Below are positions 31,755-42,869 of a stretch of DNA of 64,000 nucleotides, in pieces. This stretch comes from Shinisaurus crocodilurus. Lineage: Eukaryota; Chordata; Lepidosauria; Squamata; Shinisauridae. The position numbers and the translations under genes were made by a program. The stretch covers positions 35,297,091-35,361,090 of the forward strand of contig CM037888.1 of assembly GCA_021292165.1 (NCBI GenBank), given 5' to 3'. Each line of letters opens with the position of its first letter. Position 1 is the first letter of the stretch. The notes beneath the pieces are model-generated. The model was given only the letters and a program-made list of their open reading frames with translations. It was not told the DNA's origin and did not search any database.

Positions 31755-33926
31755 ACAATGTTACCGTGGCTCATAATAGGTGGATTTTCATCTCATTGTC
31801 ATGAGACAATGAAGAACATGCACACAACGATGGAATTTAAGATTCTTTTTTCAGACAAATGCATTATATTGTATCAGTGACAAAGAGAAGAACACGGAAA
31901 AGAGGCGTACAGCAGCACTGGAAATATCAAAGGACTTCAAAATGGGAGGTTCTGACAACCTGACAGAGACATAATGCTCATGATTCCATTGGCACACTGG
32001 GATGGCATCAAGAGTAGAAATATATGCTCAGATGTTTCCAGGAACCTGCCAGAGTGAAACAGCAGGTTGGAGGCTGCACCTTGAAATTATGCAGGGAACT
32101 CTCTTGTTCACAGTTCTGGGCTAGATGGGCTGTTGGCCTGAGGCTGGAGGCAGACAATGGTGGTTTGGCAGAGGCATCATCACTCACAGTACTCATGTTC
32201 ACTGCTCTTGCCCTGCTATTATCTGTGGTCAAAGAAGTTCTGTACATTTTTTATTCACAACCAAAAAAAAACTGGAAAGGCAGCAGCAGGATCAGTGCGC
32301 GCGCACACCATGAGCAACAATGAGCTCCACCACATCACCATAAATATTGTCTTCAGCCTGAGGCAGAATAATCAGCTCTGGTCTTTTGTAGGCCACTAAC
32401 TCCCTAATCATTTGATCATCCAAAGTACTTGCTTTGTGCACTCTAAATATTGACTTTTTTTAAAATCAGAGGAGCGTTCAGAGCAATTATCTTGAGATGT
32501 GCCATGCAGACATGTACAGTTTATAAATAAGTTTGCATATTCATCGTTAGCCCTGTAGAAAGTCTGTCGTTCCATGCGAGGTCAGAGCCAGAGAGAAGAA
32601 CGCAGCCAAGATTGTCAGTCTGATGTGGCTTTGAGTGGATTTTTATAAGTCCCCAGGGAGCCCATCAGAAACACACAAACACATAAGCCCTCGCCAAGAG
32701 GATGTAAATACCCATGTATCCCCTGGTTCTGGACAGGCAGCCTCTCTTTCCCCTCCCCCTGCCATAAACCAGGCTGCTGATGGAACACTGACAGCCTTCC
32801 ACATCTGGGACCCATCTTAACTCTTTTGTTCAACTGCAATTCAACAGAAGGTGTGATGGGAGCCAGATGTCAGGCTTATGATACCAAGGCATCCTAAGTG
32901 GAATGGATTATGATGCAGGGACAAATAAAAGGAGGAAACCTGTGAGAATGCACACAAGCCCTGGAGGCTTTTTCGGTTTCTTTTCAGTTTCCTTGGATTC
33001 AGAAAGAATTTTATAGAGTAGAGCTAGCATAATGCTGGATGTTTGTTGCAAGCTCTGAGTCTGGGCTCCAGGCAAAATAAAGACCCTTATTTCCTGGAAT
33101 GGGTGTTTGCCAGGACTACCCAAATGCTGACTGGAATGGATTCCTAGGGCTCTAATTATAAACAGTGTTTGACTTCAATGGAGTAAATATATAATGGACT
33201 CTTATAAATTGGAGCATAAGCCGTACCCACCATGGACATGCTGGGAATTCAATAGGAGTTGAACAGTTCACTGGCAGTTTTCCCCATTCCCTATTAAAAT
33301 AATGTTTTTTTACAGTTATTATTCAGGCCAGTCACTTTGGCAAATCTCTGCAGGCCCCAAACATAGAGGGCGTTTGCAGAGAAAGGCCAAGAACCCCCTC
33401 ACTGTGATCAGTTTGGGGGCAACTGATGCCACAAAGGCCTGGCTTCCTAGCCTCTTACGTTTACATTTTCATGGGTTGCGTTCACAACAGGTGCTTAAAC
33501 AGGATTTTAATGGGGGTGCCTGTCATGAGGGCAAGAAAGAAAGTGGTGGGGTAGGGGGAGAAATTTTGGTGGCTTTTTGTTTCCTCTTCTAGAATGTACA
33601 ACAATGTAATCTTGTGGAATATTTATTCCGGAGTTCATTTACGGATGACAACGGACCGGATGAAAGCCAGGCTGGCTGGTCTGGGTGTGTCTGTCTGTCC
33701 TCCCCGCTAGGGAGATGAAAGCTTGCTGGAAGCGCAAGCCTCCAGCGCAAGACAAAGGCCAAGAGCCAAAGGGCCCTCAGCCTGTGGCTCTTAGCCATGG
33801 GCAAGAAGCCACGGAACTCTACAGCGGCAGTGCAGCATGGATAAGCTGGAGGGGGGGCATTTTTCCGTCTGGCACCCCAGGCTCTTTCTGAAGGGAAAAG
33901 ATGAGCAAGAGAGGCGGCAAGAGAGA
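31017..33926. other. Unassigned 2.9-kb stretch, no gene seen
   Basis: It holds (TA)n at 31644-31674 and (TG)n(GA)n at 31702-31755. Around 32122-32160, GCTAGATGGGCTGTTGGCC resembles the end of a tRNA-derived SINE or CR1 3' UTR. No exon was recognised. Confidence 0.4.
31644..31755. repeat. (TA)n and (TG)n(GA)n microsatellites
   Basis: About 15 TA units, 27 bases of spacer, about 18 TG units, then about 9 GA units. Confidence 0.95.
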
Positions 33927-33934
33927 TCTAAGGC

Positions 33935-34599
33935 CAGGGCCGGATTAAGAGCATTATGGGCCTGGTGCTGAGGATTTTGGTGGGCCTTTTTATGGAAATA
34001 AATAAAATGAAGACGCAATTTTATATTAAAACAAATTAAATATTTTAATTACCATTAAAGTGCCAAAACTCAAAAACTCCTGCAGCTCATCAGTAAGGGT
34101 CTTCCCAATTTCCCCCAAATTTATTTATTAAAAAAGAAAAAGCAGCCACAACAAAAAGCCAGGAAGCTTTGCTTGACCAAGAATAATTGTGTTGTTCTTG
34201 TTGCTTTGTTTCGTTTTCATTTTTGTTTTTTTGTTAAACTAGCATTTGAACAATTGAGCTGCGAATCAGAAAGATCTTTTGCTCGAGGCTGGAGAGAGAG
34301 GTCCCTTCTAAATCTGAATATTACAGACCCTAGCAAGCCCCCATGTGCTTCAAAGAAATGTAGTAACAGTGATTGAAATGCAAAAACCTACCGAAATGCT
34401 AATTTGAGAACAACAGTTCTTGCTAGGTCTTGCCTCAAGCCTGTAATGCAGATGTGCTTAGAACACCTTTCTAATCTTGAAGAAATCATTAATTATGCTG
34501 AATGATAACGATCAGAGCTAACTCAAATCGTGCCTTGTGTCCCTATATTGTGGGCCTATTGTCTGTTATGGGCCTGGAGCCTATGTTAATCCGGCCCTG
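33935..34599 (+). mobile_element. hAT element with transposase relic, 8-bp TSD
   Basis: 665 bases between CAGGGCCGGATTAA and TTAATCCGGCCCTG, perfect 14-base terminal inverted repeats. A perfect 8-base duplication TCTAAGGC flanks it (33927-33934 and 34600-34607). The interior at about 34233-34375 encodes LAFEQLSCESERSFARG, which resembles the C-terminal hAT dimerisation motif (usually SCEAERSFSKL). This is an internally deleted derivative that kept a piece of the transposase. Confidence 0.9.
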
Positions 34600-35233
34600 T
34601 CTAAGGCCTCCAAAACAACTAACCGAGCCACATGAGGTCGTGGCACATCCAGCTGCTTGACACAGCCATTTCTAGGAGCTATTTCTGGTACTTGAGGTAT
34701 CTGAGTGAAACCTGCCACAGAGCAGCAACAGATGAGCAAGAAAGGTGGCAATCCAGATCATACACGGATTAGACGTCCTGTTAAAGCTCTTGTCCACATA
34801 GCAGTGGAGGCAGCAAAGACACGATTGTTCTCTGCCTCCATCGCATCAGTGCAGTGTGGTCCGGCTGAACCCTTCCGAGTGGTGAAGGGGTTATTGCATT
34901 CTGAACCCCAGAGTAGTGGAGGCGGACCCTCAGCAGCTCACTGTGACAAGTTTGCACAACAACACTTCATTGATAAAATTGCTGACATCCGCATAGACGC
35001 CAAGTTAAGGCGGCAGGTGGTGTGGGTGGCCTGAGGAGCTTGTCTGGTTTTAATGGATGAGTTTCAGCTCACTTAACCGGAGGATGTGGACAAGTTACTT
35101 GGAGGGGTGACGCCTGCTGTCTGCTCATTGGATCCTTGCCTATCCTGGCTGGTTAAGGCTGAGTGGGTGGTGGAGGTGGTGAATGCTTCTTCTCTGGGGA
35201 AAGGTATTGCTCCCATTTCCCTAATCAAGTGTC

Positions 35234-35302
35234 GTGAACCGCCCAGAGAGCTTCGGCTATTGGGCGGTATTAAAATGTATTAAAATAAATAAATAAAGGA
35301 GG
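35234..35302 (+). mobile_element. Short LINE 3' tail inserted in L2
   Basis: GAACCGCCCAGAGAGCTTCG and GGGCGGTATTAAAATGTATT with (AAAT)n form an L2-type tail of under 70 bases that interrupts the L2 coding relic. Confidence 0.65.
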
Positions 35303-35514
35303 CAATTGTGAGTCTGTTGCTGAATAACCCTATATGAACATCCCACCAGTTTGGATAACTATCGGCCAGTCTCCAATCGTATGTGTTTAAGCCAGGTTCT
35401 TGAGAGTGGCTGGTGGCAGCACACTCCAGGTTTTCTTGGAGGAAACTGATCATTTAGATCCTTCCGGTTCAAGCCCGGTTTCAGAATGGAAACATCCTTG
35501 GTCACCTCGATGGA

Positions 35515-35870
35515 TAATCTATTTTATTTATTCATTCATTCATTCATTCATTCGATATCCCGCCTATACACAAATGCCCTAGGCGGCATACAAAATCACA
35601 ATCAAACAAAACAAATATACAACAACACACAACCAAAACCAACCAATACAATTAAACATAAACACAGAATAAAATTCCATAAAAATTGATTAAAAATTCC
35701 AAAAAAATTGTAAGAAAATACTATAAAAGGAAGGCCTGCCGGAATAATAAAGTCTTCAGTGCCTGCTTCAAAACATTCAAAGGAGGCAGAAGACGCATTT
35801 CAATCGGCAGATCATTCCACAAGCGAGGGGCAGCAAATCTACACTGGGAACTGGGCAGGGACCTCTCCAC
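35515..35870 (-). mobile_element. LINE 3' end (L2-like), reversed
   Basis: The minus strand encodes a C-terminus CRFAAPRLWNDLPIEMRLLP then LKQALKTLLFRQAF, of the 'FSVAAPRLWNSLP' type. A 3' UTR and a tail ending in (GAAT)n at about 35530-35552 follow. Confidence 0.75.
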
Positions 35871-36075
35871 AGCATTCAATACCATCAGCCGTGGTATCCT
35901 TCTGGGATGGACAGCTAGGTTAGGACTTGGCAGAACTGCTATGCAGTGCATCCAGTCCTCCTACTTGGCTGATCGTTCCCAGAAGGTGGTGTCAGGGGAT
36001 TGCAGCTCAGTCCCCTGGCCACTGGCTTTTGCAGTGCCTCGGGGCTCTGTTTTGTCCCCATTGCTTTTACACTTG

Positions 36076-37054
36076 CTTACATATTGATGTTACATTGAAT
36101 CACATTTGCCACTTTGATGCCCATTCTCCCAGTTTGGAGTCTGTGAGTGACTGGACCTGAGTCTTCTGCTCTGCGTGCGCTTTTATTTCTTGTTTTGTGC
36201 TTGTGTGACACAGTTAGAGTCTGGCTTTGGTTCGGTCGGCCTGACATGTCGGCACATGCAGTAGCTGTGCACCCTAACTGAACAGAGTGGGGCGGATCGA
36301 GATTTCGGCGTACACAGCAGGGCTGGCGGAATGAGATTTCCCCGCCCTCTGCTTCCCATGGCAGCCCCCTGAAAATGCCACACAGAGGGCCATGCTGAAT
36401 GGGGTGAGTTGTGGTGTGCGGGAAGGGGGATCCCCAAAATCCAGGCAAAGCACCATCCATGAGCAGATCCCTTCCATCCCCAGAAGACAGGTCCTGGGTC
36501 CAACCCATTGTTTTCTGCGGGCTCTGCCTTGAGGTGCACCCGCTTCTGCTCTCCGACTACCTCTTCTCCAGGCCTGATGTAAATAATAGAATTTTGTCTC
36601 CCAAGGATTGCCCGTCCTCAGTTTAATACAAGCCAGGGGTGAGCTCCTGGGTCAGTTTAAATGCCAGAAGCTTAGCCCCTAAGCCTGTTCACAGAGAGCC
36701 AGCTGCAGTCCTTGCCCAGAGAACCCCTTTGCCACTAGGGAAGAGCGGGCCAAACACATCTGCACCTGGCAAGGCTGGCCCAAGGCAGCAAACGGTGCCC
36801 CGCCTGTCAAGTCAAGGTGCAGAGGTGTCCACAGCTTTGGCGCCCGAGGCAGAAAAACCCACAAGTGCCGCTCCCTGGGAGTGATCCTTCAATAAAAACA
36901 AATTAAATAATGAACCATTCGCTGCCCTTTCAGGTCACCCAAAACCAGCTGACTGAGGCAGCCACCTCACTCTGCCTAATGGCAGGGCCAGCCCTAGCAC
37001 TTGACCTCAAGGTCCGTTGGGTTCCTCCTCTGTGCAGGTACAATAATATCTATA
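36076..37054. other. Unassigned spacer, no gene seen
   Basis: No exon or named repeat was recognised. Confidence 0.35.
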
Positions 37055-37302
37055 CAGTCATGCCTTGGATTGAGAGCATAATTCGTTCCGGAAACGTGCT
37101 TGTAATCCAAAACACTCTTATATCAAAATGAAATCCTGCAAAAAAAAAATTGTACAGAGATTTTTAATTTAAGCCGTACTACAGTACTTGTATTGCAAGA
37201 CGTCGCTTGTATATCAAGTAAAAAAAAATTAAATATTTTAAAAATTTGCTTGTCTTGGAAAACTCTCTCAAACCAAGTTACTTGCAATCCAAGGTATTAG
37301 TG
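37055..37302. mobile_element. Tigger-like (Tc1/mariner) MITE
   Basis: 248 bases with inverted ends CAGTCATGCCTTGGAT and, from the right, CACTAATACCTTGGAT, flanked by TA on both sides (37053-37054 and 37303-37304). The interior is AT-rich and non-coding. Confidence 0.82.
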
Positions 37303-37487
37303 TATATTTTTTTGGTAAAAAAACCTAGGAGAGAGTGATTTGCTGTGGATGTTGTTCCTGTATGCCCATTTCCCAAATTAATCACTGCTGGTCCCAATTG
37401 GCTCGGGAGAAGCAAGGAGACCATACATGGCAGTCAGGCAGAGCGAACCTTCCAGATGCCTGCCCTGCCCTTGTATGGATGTCCCTG

Positions 37488-37528
37488 AGGAGGAGGAGGA
37501 GGAGGAGGAGGAGGAGGAGGAGGAGGAG
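37488..37528. repeat. (GAG)n trinucleotide repeat
   Basis: About 13 uninterrupted GAG/AGG units. The open frame across it is not supported as a gene. Confidence 0.95.
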
Positions 37529-37676
37529 CTTGCACAAATGCCTAGGCAAGTGCACGACTGGAGCTGAGTCCGGACTCCACCTCAGGAGATGTTGCAGTTG
37601 TCAGAGTGCACAAATGACTTGGTTGTTGGGCAGCGGGGGGAGTCATAGTAGGAATGGAGATGGGATCTGTCTGGGC

Positions 37677-37755
37677 CAGTGTTCTCCAACCTTGGGTCCC
37701 CAGATGTTTTTGGCCTACAACTCCCAGCATGCCCCAGCCAGGTTGGAGAACACTG
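37677..37755. mobile_element. Foldback hAT MITE, internally deleted
   Basis: 79 bases: complete left arm, then only the outer part of the right arm (GGTTGGAGAACACTG). A perfect duplication GTCTGGGC flanks it (37669-37676 and 37756-37763). Confidence 0.92.
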
Positions 37756-37763
37756 GTCTGGGC

Positions 37764-40233
37764 TGTCAAGGACACAGCCCCCTCCCATCAAAGCGATGGC
37801 CCGCTGCTGGCAACTTTGCCATGCCTTTTGTCTCTGTCTGCCCGAAGGATCTCCACTTGCTCACTTCATCCTCCAAATGGGTCCAGGCACCTCTGCCTGT
37901 GCAAGAATGCTGCACTTTATGGAAGTTGCTGAAACTAACTTTAGGAATGGTATCAGGGAATGCTTGGCTATTAGCTACGTGTTTATTTTCTTTCTGGGTG
38001 GCTTCTTACTTCTCGTACTCACTTACCTTGAATGATTTAATAAATTCTGGGACGAGAATCTGGCGATGACTGCAGAACTCTGCTAACTCACAGGACTGGC
38101 CTCACCCACGTGCTCGGCTGCTCCTGACTCGGCTGCCTGCTTAGTTAAGGGGAGCTTGCTGAGATGCGTCCCTTCTCCCAAGCGAAGACAGCAGGTCTGA
38201 GCTCCCTTGTGCCCAGACCTAGCATGAAGCAGGGGTCGGGAGTGGCAGCTATTGGTGACTTGAGAAGGAAGTGCCTCTCCACTAGTCCTGCCTTGCAGGG
38301 AAGGTGGAAGTGCTTGTCGCTTCATCGCAAGCACATTTTAGTTGTGATGAAGATGGCCCCAAGCCCCAAACTCAGTGAGCACCCTTTCCAGCCCTCCCCC
38401 CTTCTTCCAGGGGCTTCCTGGCCAACAGGTGTGGCTGTCAGGCCTGTCCATACATTTTGAGAAAGGAAACCCATGGAGAAGATGGCCATCAATGGCTACT
38501 AGTCCTGGTGGCTCTGTGCTACCGCCAGGATCAGGGGCAGTCTGCCTATGTGCACCAGTTGCTGGGGAACATGGGTGGGAGGGTGCTGTTGCAGTCCTGC
38601 CCTGCTTCTGGGATCCTGTGGGCAGCTGGCTGGCCACTGTGTGAACAGAATGCTGGACTAGATGGACCCTGGGTCTGCTCCAGTCGGGCTTTTCTTGTGT
38701 TCTTATGCTAGGAAGCCCGTGGCCTCTTCTTGGGCTCTTTGTGTTACAAGGAGAGAGACGGAGTCCTAAGCATGGATCCATGGCAGGAATTTAGATTTGT
38801 TTCGTATGCTGGCTAGATTTGCTCAGTGAATCCATTTAACAATCACGTTGTTGTGGTAGGAACTAGGCCTGCTCCACTTTCGGAAGGCAAGAAATGGCAC
38901 AGAGAGGGCCTGTTGCTGACAGGATCTGGCAGGATCGGTGCGGTTTCCTTCCCAGGATCTCCACGGACACCTGTCTGAAGCTGCTGGACACACAGAGCAC
39001 AGCGTGCCCCATAAATGCAGTTTAATTAGCCCATTGCACCCCCATTGATTTATTTGCTCTTGTTATTGATAACCTTTCCTAACCTTGGCCCTTGGAGGAC
39101 CTCAATAAGCCCACAGGAATGAATAATGGCTCCACGTTCAGCCTGATGGTAGATTTCTGGCCGAAGGCCTTGCAAGAGCCATTCGTGAGCTCTGACCCAA
39201 CCCAGTTCAAGACAAACAGGTGGGAAGGGGGGGGGAGCCTCGGCAGAGACGCTCCCCCTTGGCCCAAAGCCCCTCTGCACTTGGAGGCTCCAGCACTGGA
39301 TGGGTAGGTAAGTCTTCATCATGCAGGGAGGTGCTGATTCAGCACACTTTCAAACCAGCACACCCGGGATGGATGCATCCCGAGATGCCCTGCTCAGTGG
39401 GCTCTCAAACCAGCTTCAGGGTGCTCTCGGGTGGGGGCGTGAGGCTTTTATGGTGCAATCACGCATAACATTCACAGAATTTTATGAGGGGTCCAAATGC
39501 CATCACCTTCAGGTTGTTGCCCCCCTGTGTTTTCCCACCATGTCTTCCATCTTTTTTTTCTTACGGGGGGGACGGACGGACAACAACATTAAGCAAGAAA
39601 AGACAGCATCGTGGCACGGGGCCTTTGGATTGGTAGCACTTGGAGCCCTCCCTCCATCTGGAAACACCCCCAGACTCTTCCCCCCAGAAAAGGCTCCTAG
39701 AAAGCATCCCCAGGGAAGTAAAATGGGAAGGTGTGTCGTCGTCGTCCCCCCCTCCTTCTTTACCACAGTAATCGGAAAAATTTCTCCAAGCTAGTGATGA
39801 CATTCTCTATAGAACAGTGTGTTGGCTGGTATTTATTTGCCACACCAGGTAGAATAAGCGGAGCACTGTGGCTGAAGCCGGAGGACAAGCTTTCCTGCAG
39901 ACTGCTGGAGGCAGCATGACGGAGAGAGTTGCACCTGTGGCCCTCACACTCACTCATGTCTGTTGAAGGATCAGGGTGTTGTTGGGCTCAGCGGCGTAGT
40001 CGCTTCTTCTGGCCGCGTGATTCCAATGAACTACGTACTTCAGCTTCCCGCTTTCTGCTCCAGTGTTAGCCTCGTATATAGTTGGATGAGATGGTATGGA
40101 GCAGATTATTGGGCAGCATGTCTGTCACTCAGGAGGGTCTTAAGCATCTCTGAGTCTGCCCACACTTGGCTCGAGCTATTTTACTGCCCTGGCTGGAAAT
40201 TAATATTGATCCAGCTGACCCACCACCACCACC
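37764..40233. other. Mostly unassigned 2.5-kb stretch, no gene seen
   Basis: Apart from the CR1 3' UTR fragment at 38452-38708, nothing was recognised. Confidence 0.4.
38452..38708 (+). mobile_element. Older CR1-like 3' UTR fragment
   Basis: It is similar to 44520-44760, the 3' UTR of the old CR1 there. Shared motifs are ATCAATGGCTACTAGTCCTG, GCTGTTGCAGTCCTGCCCTG, GTGGGCAGCTGG and GGACTAGATGGACC. Confidence 0.65.
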
Positions 40234-40398
40234 CAGGGCCGGTGCTACCATTAGGCCAACTAGGCGGCTGCCTAGGGCGCCGGGCTAAAGGGGGCGCCAG
40301 GAGCATAGGGCTGGAGGGAGGGAGGGCTCAAGTGGGAAGAGGGGGGCGCTAAATATCTGATCTTGCCTAGGGCACCAAACTGCCTTGCACCGGCCCTG
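40234..40398 (+). mobile_element. Non-autonomous hAT, CAGGGCCGGTGC family, short copy
   Basis: 165 bases from CAGGGCCGGTGCTACC to TTGCACCGGCCCTG. The 8-base duplication CCACCACC is perfect but lies in a CAC repeat, so it is weaker evidence than the other copies. The interior has a (GGGA)n patch and CTAAATATCTGATCTTGCC. Confidence 0.9.
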
Positions 40399-41604
40399 CC
40401 ACCACCACCACCACCACCTGCATCTTCTCCCACACAGGCAAGAGTGTAAAAACCACACACACACACACACACACCTGTTGACTCTCTGGAAAGAACTTGA
40501 CCTCCGGCTTCAGCTGGAGTGTTTGGGCCATAAATAAATACCAGCGAACATACCGATCCATCATTCCATCGAGAACTTCACCAGTAGCCCAGAGAGTTTT
40601 TCCCAGACTCCTGTGATGAAGAAAGTGCGGAAACACCGTCCCAGTTAGCTTCCCCGGGTCTGTATTTCCTCCTTAAGGGAAATAACTTTTAACTTTCCCA
40701 GTTAAAGCCCCAGGTTGCTCTATTCACTTGTATGTTGTGAGAGGGAAAGGGGTTCGATCAGGAACACAACTACCTCCCCCCCAAGAAGGGAATTGTGTTT
40801 CCCCGTGAAGGCCTTGTAGATTAGCCCATAGCACTGAGAACTCTGCCCCATCCTTTCCTGCCTGCCGTGGGGGGTGTTGTTGGCCTCAGTATATGGGCTC
40901 ACCCCCCCCTCCCACTCCCCCAGGCATTTTAAATTTACAGCCCCAGCGTGCACATGCAGGATCTCTTCACAGTTAAGGCCGAACGAACCAGTGTTAGATG
41001 ATGTTCCATCCTGCTTAAGAACATCATTCAGAAGGGCCTTCCTGGGTCAGAGCAGGTATATCGGAAATCAGGCCGCGACCTTGCAATGGCCTGGCCACGT
41101 TCAGCCCTTCTGCCCTGTGGGGCTGGGCCAGCCAGCCGTGTTTGCATTTCTGCCTTTCTTTTTATCCCTTGATTAAATGTTTGTGCACACATTCAGGCTC
41201 TTCCCCCCATACTATTTGCTACCTTTAAAGATGGCATACGAGCACCCTCCGGAGCGTCATTTGGCACGCATGCACAGCCGCCCAGCTCACTCCAAGTTTT
41301 GTTTGACTTCTTAATTATTCAGAAGGGTATTGCTCCAGCTGTAACCCCAATTAATTTGGTTTTCATGACCCATCTCAGCTTTGCTGTGCAGCTCGTATCA
41401 TTCATGCTATGCTCCAGTCGTGTTTGCTGCTGCTGAGCCTTGCCAAAATGAAACAGATACTGGGATTGTTACATTTCTGCTAGGATGACTTGCTTTTTCC
41501 ACACAGCTTGAGAGCCTTCTAGTCCTAGACATGAACTGCCAAGTAATTGGGCCTAAAGGAATTAGAAGGCTGTGGCTTTGAATTCTTGTGAAGCTAGGGG
41601 TAGA
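40399..41604. other. Unassigned 1.2-kb stretch, no gene seen
   Basis: It starts with (CAC)n and a short (CA)n run at about 40455-40473. No exon or named repeat was recognised. Confidence 0.35.
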
Positions 41605-42860
41605 ACCATAGAATCATAAGAATTGGGAGGGACCTCCAAGGTCATCTAGACCAACACCAACCCCCTGCTGATACAGGAAATGCACTACTACTGCAACAAC
41701 ATTCCTGATAGGTGGCCATCCAGCCTCAGCTTGAAAACCTCTAACAAATGGGCATCCATCACCTTGCAAATGCAGTCTGCTCCACTGTCAAACCGCTCGT
41801 ACCATCAAAATGTTCTTCCTAGTGTTTCATCAACCCCTTTGTCTTGCAGTTTGAATCAGTTGGTTTGGATCCAACCCTCTGGAGCAGTGTTCTCTAACCT
41901 TGGGTCCCCAGATGTTTTTGGCCTACAACTGGGGCTGGGGCATGCTGGGAGTTGTAGGCTAAAAAACATCTGGGGACCCAAGGTTGGAGAACACTGCTCT
42001 GGAGCAACGAAGCACAAATTTGCTCCATCATCAATGTGACAGCCCTTGAAACACTTGAAGATGGCTACCCTATTGCCTCTTCATCATCTCTTCTCCAGAC
42101 TAAACACCCAACTCCCTCAACCTTTCCTCAGAGAACGTCTTCTCCAGGCCCTCACCATCTTTGCCACCGCCCTCTGTATTGTGAATGCTCCATCATGTGA
42201 AGCCTCTAGGGGACTTCTGCTCAAGGCTTTCGATATATGTGGGCCAGTCTTCTACACTATTATCAAAGTGGTCCGTATACTCTCTCTGGGATATCATTTT
42301 CAAAATGTAGTCTCCGTGAGGTTGTTACCTGGCTACGTCACACACCTCCCCAACTCTCCTACTTGAGGCCTGAGCTTATAACAAGGCCTCTAGGCCTAGT
42401 ACCATTCAACCAGCCCCGTCTTTCACACTTACCAGTACATAGTACAGCAGCAACAGTGTGATTCCATCCCATTTTTGTTGCCACTGTTATGTCTGTGTGT
42501 CCATTAATACCTCCTGGGCACAGCACTGGAGTAACTTCTTTATTAGGCAGACATTATTCTTGCTTGCCTGCTTGCTTTGTTCTGCACTGATATACACAGA
42601 GACAGAGAAAGCCCCCAAGAACTGGACATGGAATATACACAAGCCTTTGGACATGTTCTAGTTTGTCAATATCCGTTTTAAACTGCAATGTCCAGAACTG
42701 GACACAGAACTCCAGGAGAAGTCTGAACAAAGCAGAATAGAGCAGCACCATTACTTCTGAGTGGTACTCTATATGCCTGTTGATGCAGCCTAGAATTGCA
42801 TTAGTCTTTTTAGCTGCTGCATTGCAATGCCGACTCATGCTGGCAGAGTCAAGGAAGCTA
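41605..42860 (-). mobile_element. Old CR1 LINE, diverged
   Basis: On the minus strand there are an older CR1 tail (GGTGTTGGTCTAGATGACC, CTCCCAATTCTTATGATTC) and a decayed RT C-terminus including HCNAAAKKTNAILGCINRHI and LLEFCVQFWTLQFKTDIDKL. A foldback hAT MITE is nested at 41885-41996. It is clearly more diverged than the CR1 copies at 14748 or 23797. Confidence 0.8.
41885..41996. mobile_element. Foldback hAT MITE in old CR1, 8-bp TSD
   Basis: 112 bases with both arms, flanked by a perfect duplication CTCTGGAG (41877-41884 and 41997-42004). Confidence 0.93.
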
Positions 42861-42869
42861 TTAGAGAAA

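Larger units (their letters stand above)
34690..36075 (+). pseudogene. L2-type LINE ORF2 relic with insertions
   Basis: Decayed coding blocks occur in order. Near 34955-35230 are HFIDKIADIRIDAKLR, EDVDKLLGGVTPAVCSLDPC and SWLVKAEWVVEVVNASSLG. Then come a block resembling DNYRPVSN (about 35350), LQVFLEETDHLDP (about 35425-35465), FNTISRGILLG (about 35875) and DRSQKVVSGDCSSVPWPLAF with RGSVLSPLL (about 35965-36065). The order fits an L2-type reverse transcriptase. It is broken by a short tail insertion at 35234-35302 and by a reversed LINE 3' end at 35515-35870, plus stops. No intact protein can be made. Confidence 0.75.

Noticed and set aside
37335..38069. 244-residue open frame with an arginine run
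   Set aside because: It crosses a (GAG)n repeat and a MITE (residues like SNLGSPDVFG-type are the MITE arm), so it is not a gene.
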